Below, in pieces: positions 35,527 through 45,288 of a stretch of 64,000 nucleotides of DNA. The stretch covers positions 1,488,001 to 1,552,000 of the forward strand of contig NZ_AP028947.1 in NCBI RefSeq assembly GCF_036323495.1, read 5' to 3'. The first letter of the stretch is position 1. Each line of letters begins with the position of its first letter. Position numbers and translations under genes: made by a program. Below the pieces are notes generated by a model that was not told the origin of the DNA, ran no database searches, and saw only the letters and a program-made list of their open reading frames with translations. This stretch comes from Limnobacter thiooxidans. GTDB taxonomy: Bacteria > Pseudomonadota > Gammaproteobacteria > Burkholderiales > Burkholderiaceae_B.

Positions 35527-37533
35527 ATGTTCACAATTAAAAGATTGATGTCCAATCGCCGTTTGGGTCAAAAGTTTTTGATGATTGGCGCCATGATGGC
35601 TGCGTTGATGTTGGTACTCAGTTGGCAGGCCATCAGCAGCTTGTCGGCCTTGCGTGGCACGGTGTTGAATGAACATCAAGGTGTGGATGAAGTGCAGCGC
35701 TTGACTGCGCTGATCTCGAAAGTGCAGGTGCACCGTGGTCTGAGCAATATATTGCTCAATGGTGACACTGAAGCACAATCCAAGATTCAGCCTGTTGCGG
35801 CCGAAATTTCCCTCGCCTGGACAGGCTTTCAAACCAATTTGCCTGCCGGCTGGACGCAGTCTCGTGAGCTGGCCAGCCAAAGCCAGCGTGATTGGACTGA
35901 CTTGCAGGGCAAGCTAAGAAGTTTGAGTCCGGCAGACAGTTTCAAGCTGCACAGCGAGTTGATTGCAAACCTTGTCTTGCTGCTCAAGCAAGTTTCTGAT
36001 GACAGCGAGTTAACTCTTGACCCGGTTTTGTCCAGCTACTACTTGATGAGCGTGATCAACTTTGAATTGCCCCAGTTGCAGGAATCCATTGCCCAGATCC
36101 GCGGGCAGGTTGCAGGCTTGATTGCCAGTGGTTCAGTGGATCGGGACTCGATGTTGATGAGTAACATGCGACTGGGCATGGTGGATCAGTCCCTGCATGC
36201 AGTTGCTCGCAGCTACAGCAAGGTGGGTGAGGATTCCGAAGGTTTACCCAGAACTCAGGTTGATCTATTCAATGCCCTGCAAAAGCAGGCCAGCGAGCTG
36301 AAAGCCCTGTTGGTGCGTGTCGAGCAGAAAGACCCCGCAGTAACGCCCATGGTGTTTTTCAACACCGCAACCGGAATGATTCAAACTTCAATCAGTTTGG
36401 CACAGGCCAATTCGCTTATGTTGCAGGATATCTTGACACAGCGGGCCGACGGCTACAGCTTTGACTTGTTGCTTAGCACCGTGGCACTTGTTTTGGGTAT
36501 TGGCATGGCTGGCATTACTGCGTGGTTAACCGTTGCAGACCTGAAGTCGCGCGTGACGCAGGTCTTGGAACAAACAGCACGATTGGTGCAGGGCGATTTG
36601 CGGGAATTTCCGCGAACGACCAGTCAGGATGAAATTGGTGAAATTTCTGATGCATTGAATGCGTTGCGACTGTCTCAACACACCTTTGCCAAGGCCATGC
36701 AGCTTTCTGCTGCAGATTTGTCGGATGCAGCCGACGTGCTGCGCAAGCAGTCTCAAGAGGTCAAAGGATCCGCTTCCAGTCAATCTGATTCGTCGTCTTC
36801 TGTGGCGGCCACTGTCGAAGAAATGACTGTGTCGATCACCCAGATTTCAGACAATGTTCGCAGCACCCGACAGGTGGCAGAATCGGTGGGTGTTTCTGCG
36901 CGTGCGGGGTTTGGTGGGGTTGCGGCAGTGACAGACAGCATGCAGGACATCAACAGTTCGTCGGTTGAGCTCACCGGCTTGATTAAAAACCTTGAGAAAA
37001 GCTCGGTGGCGATTTCCGGCATTGTGGATACTATTGGATCGATTGCCAAACAAACCAATTTGCTGGCCTTGAATGCGGCCATCGAAGCGGCGCGCGCCGG
37101 TGAAGAAGGCAGGGGCTTTGCTGTGGTTGCCGACGAGGTGCGTGGCCTGGCTGAGAAAACTGCGGGATCGACTCAGGAAATTGCCGAGCTGATTTCAAGC
37201 TTGCAGTTGAACACCCGAAATGCAGCTGAGTTGGTGTGGGGTTGGGGCACCGTGCTTTCAACCGGGCTGGAGCATGCCCAAGGTGCAAAGGCATTGATGG
37301 GTGAAATTGACCAGAATTCCAAAAATGCGGAAGTGGCCATTGGCGAAATAGACCGGGCCATGGCTGAACAGTCTGAAGCTTCGTTGCAAATTGCCCAGCA
37401 GGTGGAATCGATTGCGCGCACCACGGAAGAAAGCCAGCATGCCTGTTTCCGACTCGATGAGCTGGTGGTCAATATTCAATCCGTCTGCAACATTGTTCAA
37501 TCGCAAAGTGCCCGGTTCAAATTGCAGGCTTGA
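35527..37533 (+). CDS. Methyl-accepting chemotaxis protein
   Basis: Transmembrane chemoreceptor of 668 residues. TM1 about 15-38, a large helical periplasmic sensor (about 40-310) with [12 protein letters not shown], reminiscent of nitrate/nitrite-sensing NIT-type domains, TM2 about 318-338, HAMP (about 340-390), and the signalling domain with the conserved hairpin tip [20 protein letters not shown] and [17 protein letters not shown]. It has no C-terminal NWETF-like tether for CheR/CheB. No che genes are near, so it is an orphan receptor. The ligand is unknown; the NIT resemblance is weak. Confidence 0.9.
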   Translation: MFTIKRLMSNRRLGQKFLMIGAMMAALMLVLSWQAISSLSALRGTVLNEHQGVDEVQRLTALISKVQVHRGLSNILLNGDTEAQSKIQPVAAEISLAWTGFQTNLPAGWTQSRELASQSQRDWTDLQGKLRSLSPADSFKLHSELIANLVLLLKQVSDDSELTLDPVLSSYYLMSVINFELPQLQESIAQIRGQVAGLIASGSVDRDSMLMSNMRLGMVDQSLHAVARSYSKVGEDSEGLPRTQVDLFNALQKQASELKALLVRVEQKDPAVTPMVFFNTATGMIQTSISLAQANSLMLQDILTQRADGYSFDLLLSTVALVLGIGMAGITAWLTVADLKSRVTQVLEQTARLVQGDLREFPRTTSQDEIGEISDALNALRLSQHTFAKAMQLSAADLSDAADVLRKQSQEVKGSASSQSDSSSSVAATVEEMTVSITQISDNVRSTRQVAESVGVSARAGFGGVAAVTDSMQDINSSSVELTGLIKNLEKSSVAISGIVDTIGSIAKQTNLLALNAAIEAARAGEEGRGFAVVADEVRGLAEKTAGSTQEIAELISSLQLNTRNAAELVWGWGTVLSTGLEHAQGAKALMGEIDQNSKNAEVAIGEIDRAMAEQSEASLQIAQQVESIARTTEESQHACFRLDELVVNIQSVCNIVQSQSARFKLQA

Positions 37534-37564
37534 TAAATTCGCTTGGCGTACCGAGTTGGGTTTA

Positions 37565-37581
37565 ATTCACCCCGGGTGAAT
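37565..37581. promoter_or_regulatory. Palindrome between the chemoreceptor and the KdpD-like gene
   Basis: ATTCACCC-C-GGGTGAAT, a perfect 8-bp inverted repeat with a one-base centre, 15 bases before the kinase start. It has no T run, so it is more likely an operator than a terminator. Confidence 0.5.
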
Positions 37582-37596
37582 GAGTAGAATGGGGTG

Positions 37597-39054
37597 ATGA
37601 AACTCAACCCGATTTCGACAGGAGCCTTGGGGTTTTTCCTGTGGGCAGCGATGATGCTGCTGATCAAGTACCCCCAAGGTTGGCTTTCACTGAGCAGCAC
37701 GCCCGTGCTGCTCATTTTGGTGTCTTCGATTTATTCCCTGCTGATGCCTTTGGGCTGGTCCCTGGCACTCAGCGCACTGGCTGTACTGATGTTCAATTAT
37801 GAAATGGTGCCACCCGTGCACACATTTCATGTCGATTTGCATGAACACGGCATTCTTCTGATTACGGTGATGGGCGTGTCCTGGCTCATCACCTATCTGC
37901 TCAGGCGTCAAAAGCAGATTGCAGAACGTGAACATGTGCTGGCGCGACGTACCTTGCAGTTGATGCGTTGGAGTGAGCAACTTCGTGAGGTGGACAATCC
38001 GCATACGCTATTGCCTGTTCTGCATGACCTGATTGCCGGACTTGTCGGCGGCTTGGGGGTCAATCAACTGGCGATCGCCTTGGGTTATCACGCGCTGGAA
38101 TATCCACCCACATTCAAGGTCAATTCGACTCAGCAGGAAGGGTTTGGGGCTTGCCTTCAAGACAACAAACCCTTGGGTTGTGGTACTGGGCGATATGAAA
38201 ATCTGGATGACCTCTACCTGCCCATGCGTGCAAAATCGGGTGCGTATGGGGTTTGCCTGTTTGTTGGAAAGCGCGATGATTTTCTGGATGCGGTCTGGAT
38301 TCAAGATGTTCAAGCGCTGCTGGACCAAATGGGCTTGGCCTGTGAACGGCATGAAAGCGCCCGCCGGGCGCAACAGGCGCGTGAACTGGCTCAAAACCAG
38401 GCCACGCGCAGTCTGTTTTTGACTTCGATTGCTCACGATCAGCGAACGCCTTTGGCCAGTATCATGACCTCGGCCTCCGCGTTGCTGGAGCAAGGTGAGC
38501 GCTTGACGAAAGATGAAATTCGACATTATGCAGAGCTGATTCAAGCTGAATCGCAACAGGTCAGCCGCCTGACTGACAACACATTGACCCTTGCGCGTTT
38601 GAGTGGTGAGCAGGTTCAGGTGCCCATGCGGGATGAGTCTGTCGAAGACATGGTTGCTTCGGTACTTCAACGTTTGAGACAACGCAAACAGAAGCACTTG
38701 CCCAAAGTTCAGGTGGAGCAGGACTTGCCCTTGGTACTGTGCAACATGGTGCTTGTCGAGCAGGTTCTGGATAACCTGATTGACAACGCGCTACAGCACT
38801 CGGGGGCGCCTGGCAGTGTTGAACTGAATGTGGTTCAGGGTCAGGGTGAAGTGTGTTTTCAGGTGTCTGATCTGGGCAAGGGCATGCCACTGGCTCAAAT
38901 TCAGCCTGGTGACCAGTCTCGAGGCTTGGGTATTGGTCTTCAACTCTGCCGCGCTGTGGCCCAGGTACATTCCGGTCGGCTTCACTTTTCTGCTGGCCTT
39001 GAAAAAGGGACTACTGCTGTTTTTTGTTTGCCGATTGCTGTTCACAACCGATAG
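37597..39054 (+). CDS. Short KdpD-like sensor histidine kinase
   Basis: 485 residues. Four closely spaced transmembrane helices (about 8-105) of the DUF4118 type found in the middle of KdpD, then a GAF-like domain (about 135-250), HisKA with SIAHDQRTPLASIM (His about 280; KdpD usually has HDLRTPL) and HATPase ending RGLGIGLQLCRAVAQVHSG. The N-terminal KdpD and Usp domains are missing. It starts at ATG 37597 (a GTG is 3 bases upstream). The KdpE-like gene follows 8 bases later. It probably senses potassium or osmotic state. Confidence 0.88.
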   Translation: MKLNPISTGALGFFLWAAMMLLIKYPQGWLSLSSTPVLLILVSSIYSLLMPLGWSLALSALAVLMFNYEMVPPVHTFHVDLHEHGILLITVMGVSWLITYLLRRQKQIAEREHVLARRTLQLMRWSEQLREVDNPHTLLPVLHDLIAGLVGGLGVNQLAIALGYHALEYPPTFKVNSTQQEGFGACLQDNKPLGCGTGRYENLDDLYLPMRAKSGAYGVCLFVGKRDDFLDAVWIQDVQALLDQMGLACERHESARRAQQARELAQNQATRSLFLTSIAHDQRTPLASIMTSASALLEQGERLTKDEIRHYAELIQAESQQVSRLTDNTLTLARLSGEQVQVPMRDESVEDMVASVLQRLRQRKQKHLPKVQVEQDLPLVLCNMVLVEQVLDNLIDNALQHSGAPGSVELNVVQGQGEVCFQVSDLGKGMPLAQIQPGDQSRGLGIGLQLCRAVAQVHSGRLHFSAGLEKGTTAVFCLPIAVHNR

Positions 39055-39062
39055 ACCACGCT

Positions 39063-39788
39063 ATGGCTGTTCGAATTTTACTGATTGAAGATGACCGGGA
39101 ATTGGGCCGTGCATTGCGTACAGCACTGACCACGGAAGGGCATGCTGTGGTCAGCGCGGCCAGTTTGTCCGAAGCGCGTGCTTTGTTGGCCAATCATTCC
39201 GCGATTCAGCCCAACAATACGCACACCACCCAGCCATTTGATTTGGTACTGCTTGACTTGGGTTTGCCCGATGGCGACGGTTACAGCTTTCTGGAAGTGG
39301 CGAGAAAAGCGAGTCATATCCCAGTGATTGTGATTTCCGCCCGGCCAGAGGAAGAGAGCAAGATCAAACTGCTGGATGCGGGTGCCGACGATTACCTCGT
39401 AAAGCCTTTCAGCATTGGCGAGTTGTTGGCGCGTATTCGCGTGGCGCTTCGGTACAGGGGTAATCTGGCGCAGCCTGCCACCTTGCTGTATCAAAGAGAC
39501 GGTCTTCATGTTGATCTGATCAAGCGGGAAATTTTGCTGAATGGCCTGCCAGTGAAATTAACCCCGACCGAGTATGAATTGCTGGCCCGTTTGGTGAGAA
39601 CTGCGGGGCAAGCGGTGTCGCATCGCCAGTTGCTGACCGATGTCTGGGGCCCGGAATACCTTGAGCACACCCACTACACCCGCTTGTACATAGGGCAGTT
39701 GCGCGCAAAAATCGAGGCCAACCCGGCCGACCCACACTTTATTTTGACGGAAACCGGTGTGGGCTACCGAATGCTGGCGGCTGACTAA
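39063..39788 (+). CDS. kdpE: KdpE-like response regulator (OmpR family)
   Basis: 241 residues. The receiver domain starts RILLIEDDRELGRAL, has the phospho-Asp in LVLLDLGLPDGDGY and the Lys in DYLVKPFS. The OmpR-type winged helix is at about 145-238 (LTPTEYELLARLVRTAGQAVSHRQLLTDVWG, the KdpE/PhoB pattern). ATG 39063 follows the kinase gene by 8 bases; earlier in-frame codons overlap the kinase. Its stop codon overlaps the first of five 11-bp repeats that lead to kup, which suggests it controls kup directly. Confidence 0.9.
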   Translation: MAVRILLIEDDRELGRALRTALTTEGHAVVSAASLSEARALLANHSAIQPNNTHTTQPFDLVLLDLGLPDGDGYSFLEVARKASHIPVIVISARPEEESKIKLLDAGADDYLVKPFSIGELLARIRVALRYRGNLAQPATLLYQRDGLHVDLIKREILLNGLPVKLTPTEYELLARLVRTAGQAVSHRQLLTDVWGPEYLEHTHYTRLYIGQLRAKIEANPADPHFILTETGVGYRMLAAD

Positions 39789-39841
39789 GTACAAACCAAG
39801 CACAAATCAAGCACAAATCAAGCAGAAACCAAGCACGAACC
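39787..39841 (+). repeat. Five 11-bp direct repeats (probable response-regulator site)
   Basis: AAGTACAAACC, AAGCACAAATC, AAGCACAAATC, AAGCAGAAACC and AAGCACGAACC follow each other without a gap. A period of 11 puts every copy on the same helix face, as in sites of OmpR-family activators. The array ends where a -35 should be, relative to TATAAC at 39861-39866. Confidence 0.75.
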
Positions 39842-39860
39842 AGTTGTCTGAATATTTCCT

Positions 39861-39866
39861 TATAAC
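39861..39866 (+). promoter_or_regulatory. Candidate -10 of the kup promoter
   Basis: TATAAC, with AACCAG at the -35 position (39838-39843), overlapping the last 11-bp repeat. A good -10 with no -35 next to activator repeats fits activated transcription. Confidence 0.45.
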
Positions 39867-39921
39867 TTCCTGATACCCGGCGGTGCATCCTGTCGTTCGT
39901 AATCACTACGCGAGCAACAAG

Positions 39922-41814
39922 ATGACAGACAAACCAGATTCAAATGCAGCTCACAAGGCAGGCTTGGCCGCCTTGACACTGGGTGCAATTGGCGTTGTGT
40001 ATGGCGACATCGGTACCAGCCCCCTGTATACGGTCAAAGAGGTTTTTGGGGAAAACACGGGTGTGCCGTTGAACCCTGAGAATTTGACGGGTGCAATTTC
40101 CGTTATTTTCTGGGCTTTGATGTTGGTCGTGACCCTGAAATACGTCATTCTGATTTTGAAAGCAGATAACAACGGAGAGGGCGGGGGGCTGGCATTAACA
40201 GCCCTGGCTTCTGAAGCAGTGCGAGCCAATCCCCAGCTCAAAAGGGCCTTGTTGTTGATCGGCGTGTTTGGTGCAACCCTGTTCTATGGCGACAGCGTAA
40301 TCACCCCAGCCATTTCAGTGTTGGGTGCCATGGAAGGGCTCACCCTGATCACCCCAACCCTGACCCCGTACATCATCCCGCTCAGTGTGGTGATCCTGAT
40401 CGGTTTGTTTGCTGTTCAAAGGCTTGGCACATCGGTAGTGGGCAGGTACTTCGGACCCATTATTGTGTTGTGGTTCCTGGTGCTTGGGGGTGTTGGTATT
40501 CTCAATATCGTAGCGGCCCCCGAAATTCTGCACGCCTTGAACCCGCTTCACGGGATTCAGTTTGTCATGGAGCGGGGTTGGGCCCTGTTTGCTGCTTTTG
40601 GCGCGATTGTGCTGGCCTTGACTGGTGCTGAGGCCTTGTATGCCGACATGGGCCATTTCGGTAAAAAACCGATTCGACTGGCCTGGACCTTTCTGGTGTT
40701 TCCTTGCCTGGCCCTCAATTATCTGGGGCAGGGTGCTTTGCTGATTGCTGATCCCAGTGCGATCGAAAATCCGTTTTACCGTTCATTCCCTGAAACCTGG
40801 GTCATTCCTGCATTGTGTCTGGCCACGATGGCGGCAATCATTGCTTCTCAGGCTGTGATTTCCGGCGCGTATTCAATGAGCAAGCAAGCCATTCAACTGG
40901 GTTTTCTTCCACGCATGAAAATTCATTACACTTCAGCCAAGGAGTCTGGGCAAATTTACATGCCTGCTGTGAACTGGCTGTTGCTGGCGGGCGTGTTGCT
41001 GGCCGTACTGCTGTTCAAAACTTCTTCCAACCTGGCTGGCGCTTACGGTATTGCCGTCACGCTGACCATGTTGATCACCACAATTCTGACTTACTTCGTG
41101 ATTCGCCGCAGTTGGGGCCTGCCTGCCTGGCTGTCCGTGTCTGCCACCTGCTTTTTCGTCCTCATTGATCTGGTTTTGGTTATCAGTTGTGCACTCAAGC
41201 TGATGGATGGTGGCTGGTTCCCCATTTTGTTGGGACTGGTATTGTTCACCGTGATGGCGACTTGGTGGAGTGGTCGCAAACTGTTGATGCAAAGTATCCA
41301 GAAAGAGGGCATCGACATTGCCGATTTCCTGCCGACCCTGAATGTGAACGAGATCAACAAAGCTGAACGCACAGCGGTTTATCCCGTGGCGGACCCAAGC
41401 AAAGTACCCATGGCCCTGTTGCACAATTTAAAACACAACCAGGTGTTGCACGCAAGAAACCTGATTCTGACGGTGGTTTTTGATAGCGTGCCTTGGGTGG
41501 GTACCAAAGATCGAGTCGAAATCAAGCCTTTGGGCCAAGACTTCTGGCAGGTCACCGTGCGTTATGGGTTCATGAACACCCCCAATATTCCGCATGCCTT
41601 GAGCCTGACGGAAGACATGGGTCTGAAGGTATCCCTGTTTGAAACCACGTATTTCCTGAGTCGGGAAACCGTGGTGCCTACACCTGGGTCGGGAATGGTC
41701 AGGTGGCGCGAACAGCTTTTCGCCGCCATGAGCCGAAACGCGGGTGGCGTGGTGGATTTCTTCAGGTTGCCTTCGAACGCGGTGGTAGAGCTGGGAACGC
41801 GGGTACAGATCTGA
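39922..41814 (+). CDS. kup: Kup/Trk-type low-affinity potassium transporter
   Basis: Inner-membrane K+/H+ symporter of 630 residues. N-terminus [29 protein letters not shown] is the family signature. About twelve hydrophobic helices fill residues 15-440, followed by a cytoplasmic domain of about 180 residues. ATG 39922 is preferred; the GTG at 39883 would add 13 residues overlapping the promoter region. It sits directly behind kdpDE-like genes rather than beside trk or kdpFABC. A terminator follows 20 bases after the stop. Confidence 0.97.
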   Translation: MTDKPDSNAAHKAGLAALTLGAIGVVYGDIGTSPLYTVKEVFGENTGVPLNPENLTGAISVIFWALMLVVTLKYVILILKADNNGEGGGLALTALASEAVRANPQLKRALLLIGVFGATLFYGDSVITPAISVLGAMEGLTLITPTLTPYIIPLSVVILIGLFAVQRLGTSVVGRYFGPIIVLWFLVLGGVGILNIVAAPEILHALNPLHGIQFVMERGWALFAAFGAIVLALTGAEALYADMGHFGKKPIRLAWTFLVFPCLALNYLGQGALLIADPSAIENPFYRSFPETWVIPALCLATMAAIIASQAVISGAYSMSKQAIQLGFLPRMKIHYTSAKESGQIYMPAVNWLLLAGVLLAVLLFKTSSNLAGAYGIAVTLTMLITTILTYFVIRRSWGLPAWLSVSATCFFVLIDLVLVISCALKLMDGGWFPILLGLVLFTVMATWWSGRKLLMQSIQKEGIDIADFLPTLNVNEINKAERTAVYPVADPSKVPMALLHNLKHNQVLHARNLILTVVFDSVPWVGTKDRVEIKPLGQDFWQVTVRYGFMNTPNIPHALSLTEDMGLKVSLFETTYFLSRETVVPTPGSGMVRWREQLFAAMSRNAGGVVDFFRLPSNAVVELGTRVQI

Positions 41815-41827
41815 GGCTGCTTGCATT

Positions 41828-41858
41828 TATAATCCGGGGGTATCAATACCCCCGTTTT
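41828..41858 (+). terminator. Terminator after kup, with a TATAAT just before it
   Basis: 9-bp stem CGGGGGTAT (41835-41843) / ATACCCCCG (41846-41854) followed by TTTT. TATAAT at 41828-41833 immediately precedes the stem and could start the next transcript, in which case that RNA would begin with the hairpin. Confidence 0.75.
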
Positions 41859-41874
41859 GGATGCACGCCACCCC

Positions 41875-42114
41875 ATGAATGCTGAAGACCTACAGAAACT
41901 GGTCACCGTCAAAATGCCGTTTGGCAAGCACCAAGGCAAACTGCTTGCAGACCTGCCCGGCAATTACCTGAACTGGTTTGCCCGTGAAGGTTTCCCGAAT
42001 GGGGAAATCGGCCGGCTGTTGGCCTTGATGCAGGAAATTGATCACAATGGTTTAAGCCATTTGCTCAAACCTTTGCGTGATGCAAGTTCCCTTAAGAAGC
42101 CACCCCATGTTTGA
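41875..42114 (+). CDS. DUF3820 family protein
   Basis: 79 residues from ATG 41875. The core MPFGKHQGKLLADLPGNYLNWF is the DUF3820 signature, a small domain also seen fused to or beside exonucleases. Function unknown. A TTG 18 bases upstream is an alternative but lies in the kup terminator. It overlaps the next gene by 8 bases, so the two are translationally coupled. Confidence 0.85.
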   Translation: MNAEDLQKLVTVKMPFGKHQGKLLADLPGNYLNWFAREGFPNGEIGRLLALMQEIDHNGLSHLLKPLRDASSLKKPPHV

Positions 42115-43357
42115 TGCATCCCGAACAAGCGTTGCTGTCATCGGCGGCGGCCCGGCGGGTTTGATGGCAGCCGAGATAATCTGCAATGCAGGTATCCAGG
42201 TGGATGTGTTTGATGCCATGCCATCGTTTGGGCGCAAGTTCTTGCTGGCGGGTATTGGTGGGCTGAATATTACGCACAGCGAAGAATATGAGAAATTTTG
42301 TAAGAGATATTCCGAATCGCAGCCCCACTTGCAAACTGCCCTTGATTCCATGACCCCTGACAAGTTGTGCGACTGGGTGCACGGCTTGGGTGTTGAAACT
42401 TTTGTGGGTACTTCAGGGCGTGTATTTCCCAAGGAAATGAAGGCAGCACCATTGCTGCGTGCCTGGCTTCATCGATTGCGCCAAGGTGGTGTGCGCATGC
42501 ATGTGCGCCACAGGTGGTTGGGTTGGGGTGCAAATGGCAGCCTGCGCTTTTCTTCACCCAAAGGCGAAATTGAACTCAAGCCGCAGGCCACAGTGCTGGC
42601 TTTGGGTGGGGCCAGTTGGCCCAAGCTGGGGTCCGATGGGGCCTGGGTGCCGTGGCTTCGCGCAGCAGGTGCCGAGGTTGCTGAACTGGAAAGTGCAAAT
42701 TGCGGTTTCGAGGTGAAGTGGAGCGATTACCTTCGTGAAAAATTTGCCGGTGCACCGTTGAAATCAGTCAGCCTGAAGTTCACCGATCTGAATGGAAATG
42801 AAACAGAACGCCCTGGCGAAATGGTCATTGGTCAGCACGGTGTGGAAGGCAGCCTGGTTTACGCATTCTCACGGGAAATACGCCAGTGCCTGAATGCCAA
42901 GAGCCGCGCCGCTTTCAAGCTTGACCTGCTGCCTGGCCGTTCGCTGGAACGTGTTCGCAGCGAGGTGGCTGGTTTGGCACGCAGCAGCCACTCGCTTCCT
43001 GCTTATTTCAAGAACAAGTTGGGTATAACCGGTGTGAAGTTGGCGCTTCTTCACGAGGTGTTGAGCAAGGAAGATTTTCGCAATTACGAGAAACTGGCCT
43101 GTACTCTCAAGGCGCTGCCGATTACTGTGCATGCGGTGCGGCCCATCGCGGAAGCAATCAGCACCGCGGGTGGCGTGTGTTTTGAAAGTTTGACAGCCGA
43201 CAGCATGTTGAACTGCAAGCCCGGCACTTTTGTGGCCGGTGAAATGCTGGACTGGGAAGCACCCACCGGTGGCTATTTGCTGACAGCCTGCTTTGCAACC
43301 GGGCAGGCTGCGGGGCAGGGTGCAGTGAGGTGGATTAACGAACAGCGCGGAAATTGA
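42107..43357 (+). CDS. HI0933-like FAD-dependent oxidoreductase
   Basis: 416 residues. N-terminal FAD dinucleotide fold VAVIGGGPAGLMAAEI, then SFGRKFLLAGIGGLNITHSE (the GKKLL-like HI0933 motif), TVLALGGASWPKLGSDG and a C-terminal FAD-binding stretch TGGYLLTACFATGQAAG. The family is usually annotated NAD(P)/FAD-dependent oxidoreductase, with no firm reaction known. ATG 42107 overlaps the stop of the DUF3820 gene. Confidence 0.92.
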   Translation: MFDASRTSVAVIGGGPAGLMAAEIICNAGIQVDVFDAMPSFGRKFLLAGIGGLNITHSEEYEKFCKRYSESQPHLQTALDSMTPDKLCDWVHGLGVETFVGTSGRVFPKEMKAAPLLRAWLHRLRQGGVRMHVRHRWLGWGANGSLRFSSPKGEIELKPQATVLALGGASWPKLGSDGAWVPWLRAAGAEVAELESANCGFEVKWSDYLREKFAGAPLKSVSLKFTDLNGNETERPGEMVIGQHGVEGSLVYAFSREIRQCLNAKSRAAFKLDLLPGRSLERVRSEVAGLARSSHSLPAYFKNKLGITGVKLALLHEVLSKEDFRNYEKLACTLKALPITVHAVRPIAEAISTAGGVCFESLTADSMLNCKPGTFVAGEMLDWEAPTGGYLLTACFATGQAAGQGAVRWINEQRGN

Positions 43358-43375
43358 AGCGCTTTTTTCACGGGT

Positions 43376-44095
43376 CTACGGGTTGATGAAACTGATCATG
43401 TTTTGCCAGCTCAACAGTTGTGTTTTTTCAAACTTCAGTCCAAGGTCTTGAGCCTCTTTTTGAACTTGCGCAACGCTCATGGTGTGTAGGGGCTTGATGG
43501 GCACATCCGGATCCAATGCGCGGTATTCCACGAACACGATACGCCCGCCTTTTTTCACCGCTTTCATTAGCGACTGCAGGGTTTCACGCGGGTATTCCAG
43601 TTCGTGGTACACGTCCACCATCACAGCAATATCCAATACCCGGTCGGGCAGGTTAAGGGACGTGGCTTGCGATTGCCGAATTTCCATGCGGCCCTTCGGT
43701 AAACTTTCAGCTTTCTTGCGCAACAGCTTGATCATTTCCGGCTGAATGTCCACGGCCCACACGGTGCCGTTGGGGGAAATTTTTTCGGCCATCATGCGGC
43801 TGATGTGGCCCGTGCCTGCACCAATGTCGCCCACCACCATGCCCGGCTTCAACTCCAGTTGCTTGATCAGCAAATCGGTTCGCTCTTCTTCAATGCGTTG
43901 GGGCCGCTCCAGCCACGGCGCACCCTGCCAGCCCATGACTTTTGAAATGGGGCGATCGCAATAGGATTTAGCAATTCCATCGGGGTGGGGGTTGGGAATG
44001 GTTTTGTATTCACAGCCGGCCCATGCTGTGGGGGCAAGTAGCAACGCGCCCAGCAGGGTAAAAACTTTCAATATTCTTTTTTCGACAGGGTTCAT
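43376..44095 (-). CDS. Exported class I methyltransferase-like protein
   Basis: 239 residues. The N-terminus carries a signal-peptide-like stretch (VFTLLGALLLAPTAWAG, cleavage about 27). A SAM-binding Rossmann domain follows: motif I VGDIGAGTGHISRMM, VWAVDIQPEMI, and DIAVMVDVYHELEYP. AGGA stands 9 bases before the ATG at 44095. An S-adenosylmethionine enzyme in the periplasm is unexpected because SAM is cytosolic; either the segment is an anchor or the protein has another role. Neighbours do not help. Confidence 0.8.
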   Translation of the reverse strand: MNPVEKRILKVFTLLGALLLAPTAWAGCEYKTIPNPHPDGIAKSYCDRPISKVMGWQGAPWLERPQRIEEERTDLLIKQLELKPGMVVGDIGAGTGHISRMMAEKISPNGTVWAVDIQPEMIKLLRKKAESLPKGRMEIRQSQATSLNLPDRVLDIAVMVDVYHELEYPRETLQSLMKAVKKGGRIVFVEYRALDPDVPIKPLHTMSVAQVQKEAQDLGLKFEKTQLLSWQNMISFINP

Positions 44096-44378
44096 CTGCA
44101 ATTCCTATAGATCGAAATCAAATTTGCTGTGATCAAGTACATGGCCTGGAAAAGTGAATGCTCTGACCCAAGCCGACATCCGTACTTTCGAAAAAATTGA
44201 GACTGTCAGACCAGACCGGAACCACTACAAATTAGCTTACGAATCCAGGTTCTATTCGCAATATACTTGGGCAACAGCTCGTGTTTTACCAAGGCAGTGC
44301 GAAATCGATCCGTGGGGGTCGCTGCTTTCCCCAATTCTTTTCTCGATTCTGCACACCAACAGGGAATGGAGGTCGATC
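44096..44378. other. Non-coding gap upstream of the lipoprotein gene
   Basis: About 280 bases. The open frame of the lipoprotein gene extends through it, but there is no ribosome site and the signal peptide starts at 44379, so I regard it as untranslated. No repeats or hairpins stand out. Confidence 0.5.
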
Positions 44379-45026
44379 ATGATCACGCGCACCCGCCACA
44401 TCGGTTCACTCTCTCTGGCACTGCTGATTTTGACGCTGATCCAGGGTTGCACTCCCAGTGCACAGAAGCAACTGGACGACAACCTCAAGAAGGCGATTGC
44501 GATGAAGTATGTGCATGTCGCCAATGTAAATAGTTTTCAGACGCAGGTCGGCACTTCCCAGGCTCAACTGGTGGGTGTAGCCAATGGCAGCTTCTGGGCC
44601 ATTTTCGACGTCTGTACGCTTGACATCCAGGGCAGTGCACTCACTGGTTTCAATTACGACGCCAGCAAGTTCTTCATTGACGGAGGGTCTGCGAAGTACG
44701 GTGCGGGAAATCCCGGCAACGTCAACGTCGCGTCAGTGGTGATGTCTTCGCAAAGTAGCCAGGTTCTGGACGCTGCCCGCAGCGCCTTCTCGCTGAGCCC
44801 GGCAACTCAGTTCTTTCCGAAGCAGTTTTACCCGAATCTCAAGTATCGGATCGCGATATTCGTGAACGAGAATCCTGCTGCTTACACGGGAGACGTGATG
44901 ACGCTCAAGTACGATGGGCAGCCACAGGTAGCCGCACTTGTCCAGAGCGTGTCGCCGGGCAATCCGGCGTTCCGCGCCTTCTACAATGCAGGGGTCTCTC
45001 CAGCCATCGTCGGGACCTGCCCTTAG
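44379..45026 (+). CDS. Hypothetical lipoprotein, possibly foreign
   Basis: 215 residues from ATG 44379, which follows GGAGG by 7 bases. Signal peptide SLALLILTLIQGC with the lipidated Cys about 24, then a helical start and a beta-rich domain. Not recognised. Codon choice (many GTC, GAC, AAC, ATC and GCG) differs by eye from the neighbours, and AT-rich non-coding DNA follows, so recent acquisition is possible. The two late Cys residues (DVCTLD and the final GTCP) could pair in the periplasm. Confidence 0.75.
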   Translation: MITRTRHIGSLSLALLILTLIQGCTPSAQKQLDDNLKKAIAMKYVHVANVNSFQTQVGTSQAQLVGVANGSFWAIFDVCTLDIQGSALTGFNYDASKFFIDGGSAKYGAGNPGNVNVASVVMSSQSSQVLDAARSAFSLSPATQFFPKQFYPNLKYRIAIFVNENPAAYTGDVMTLKYDGQPQVAALVQSVSPGNPAFRAFYNAGVSPAIVGTCP

Positions 45027-45288
45027 GCGCAGCGGCTCGCAACCAATTTACGCAGGCTGCTTGGCGCGCTTGTGCATCGGCTTTGCCCACGTCAGAAACC
45101 GAAGTTGCTTGTTGTCCAACTCTCTGTATTTAATTGCTTTTCCTTTGATTTTTTGATTTTCAATATTTTTAAAGGAAAGGTAAAGAAATCAATTTTCTCA
45201 ATGCCCGGCCTGCCGTTCTACGGGCACTTGTTCTGCTAATCTGGATTGGCTCAGAAGAAGCACAACAAGTAGATGGAGACAGCATTCA
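45027..45288. other. AT-rich intergenic region
   Basis: 260 bases, unusually rich in A and T around 45120-45200, no gene. It separates the possibly foreign lipoprotein from the SDR gene. No terminator or clear promoter was seen. Confidence 0.5.

Noticed and set aside
39787..39841. CRISPR or satellite reading of the 11-bp repeats
   Set aside because: No spacers and only five units. The phasing and promoter position fit a binding site better.
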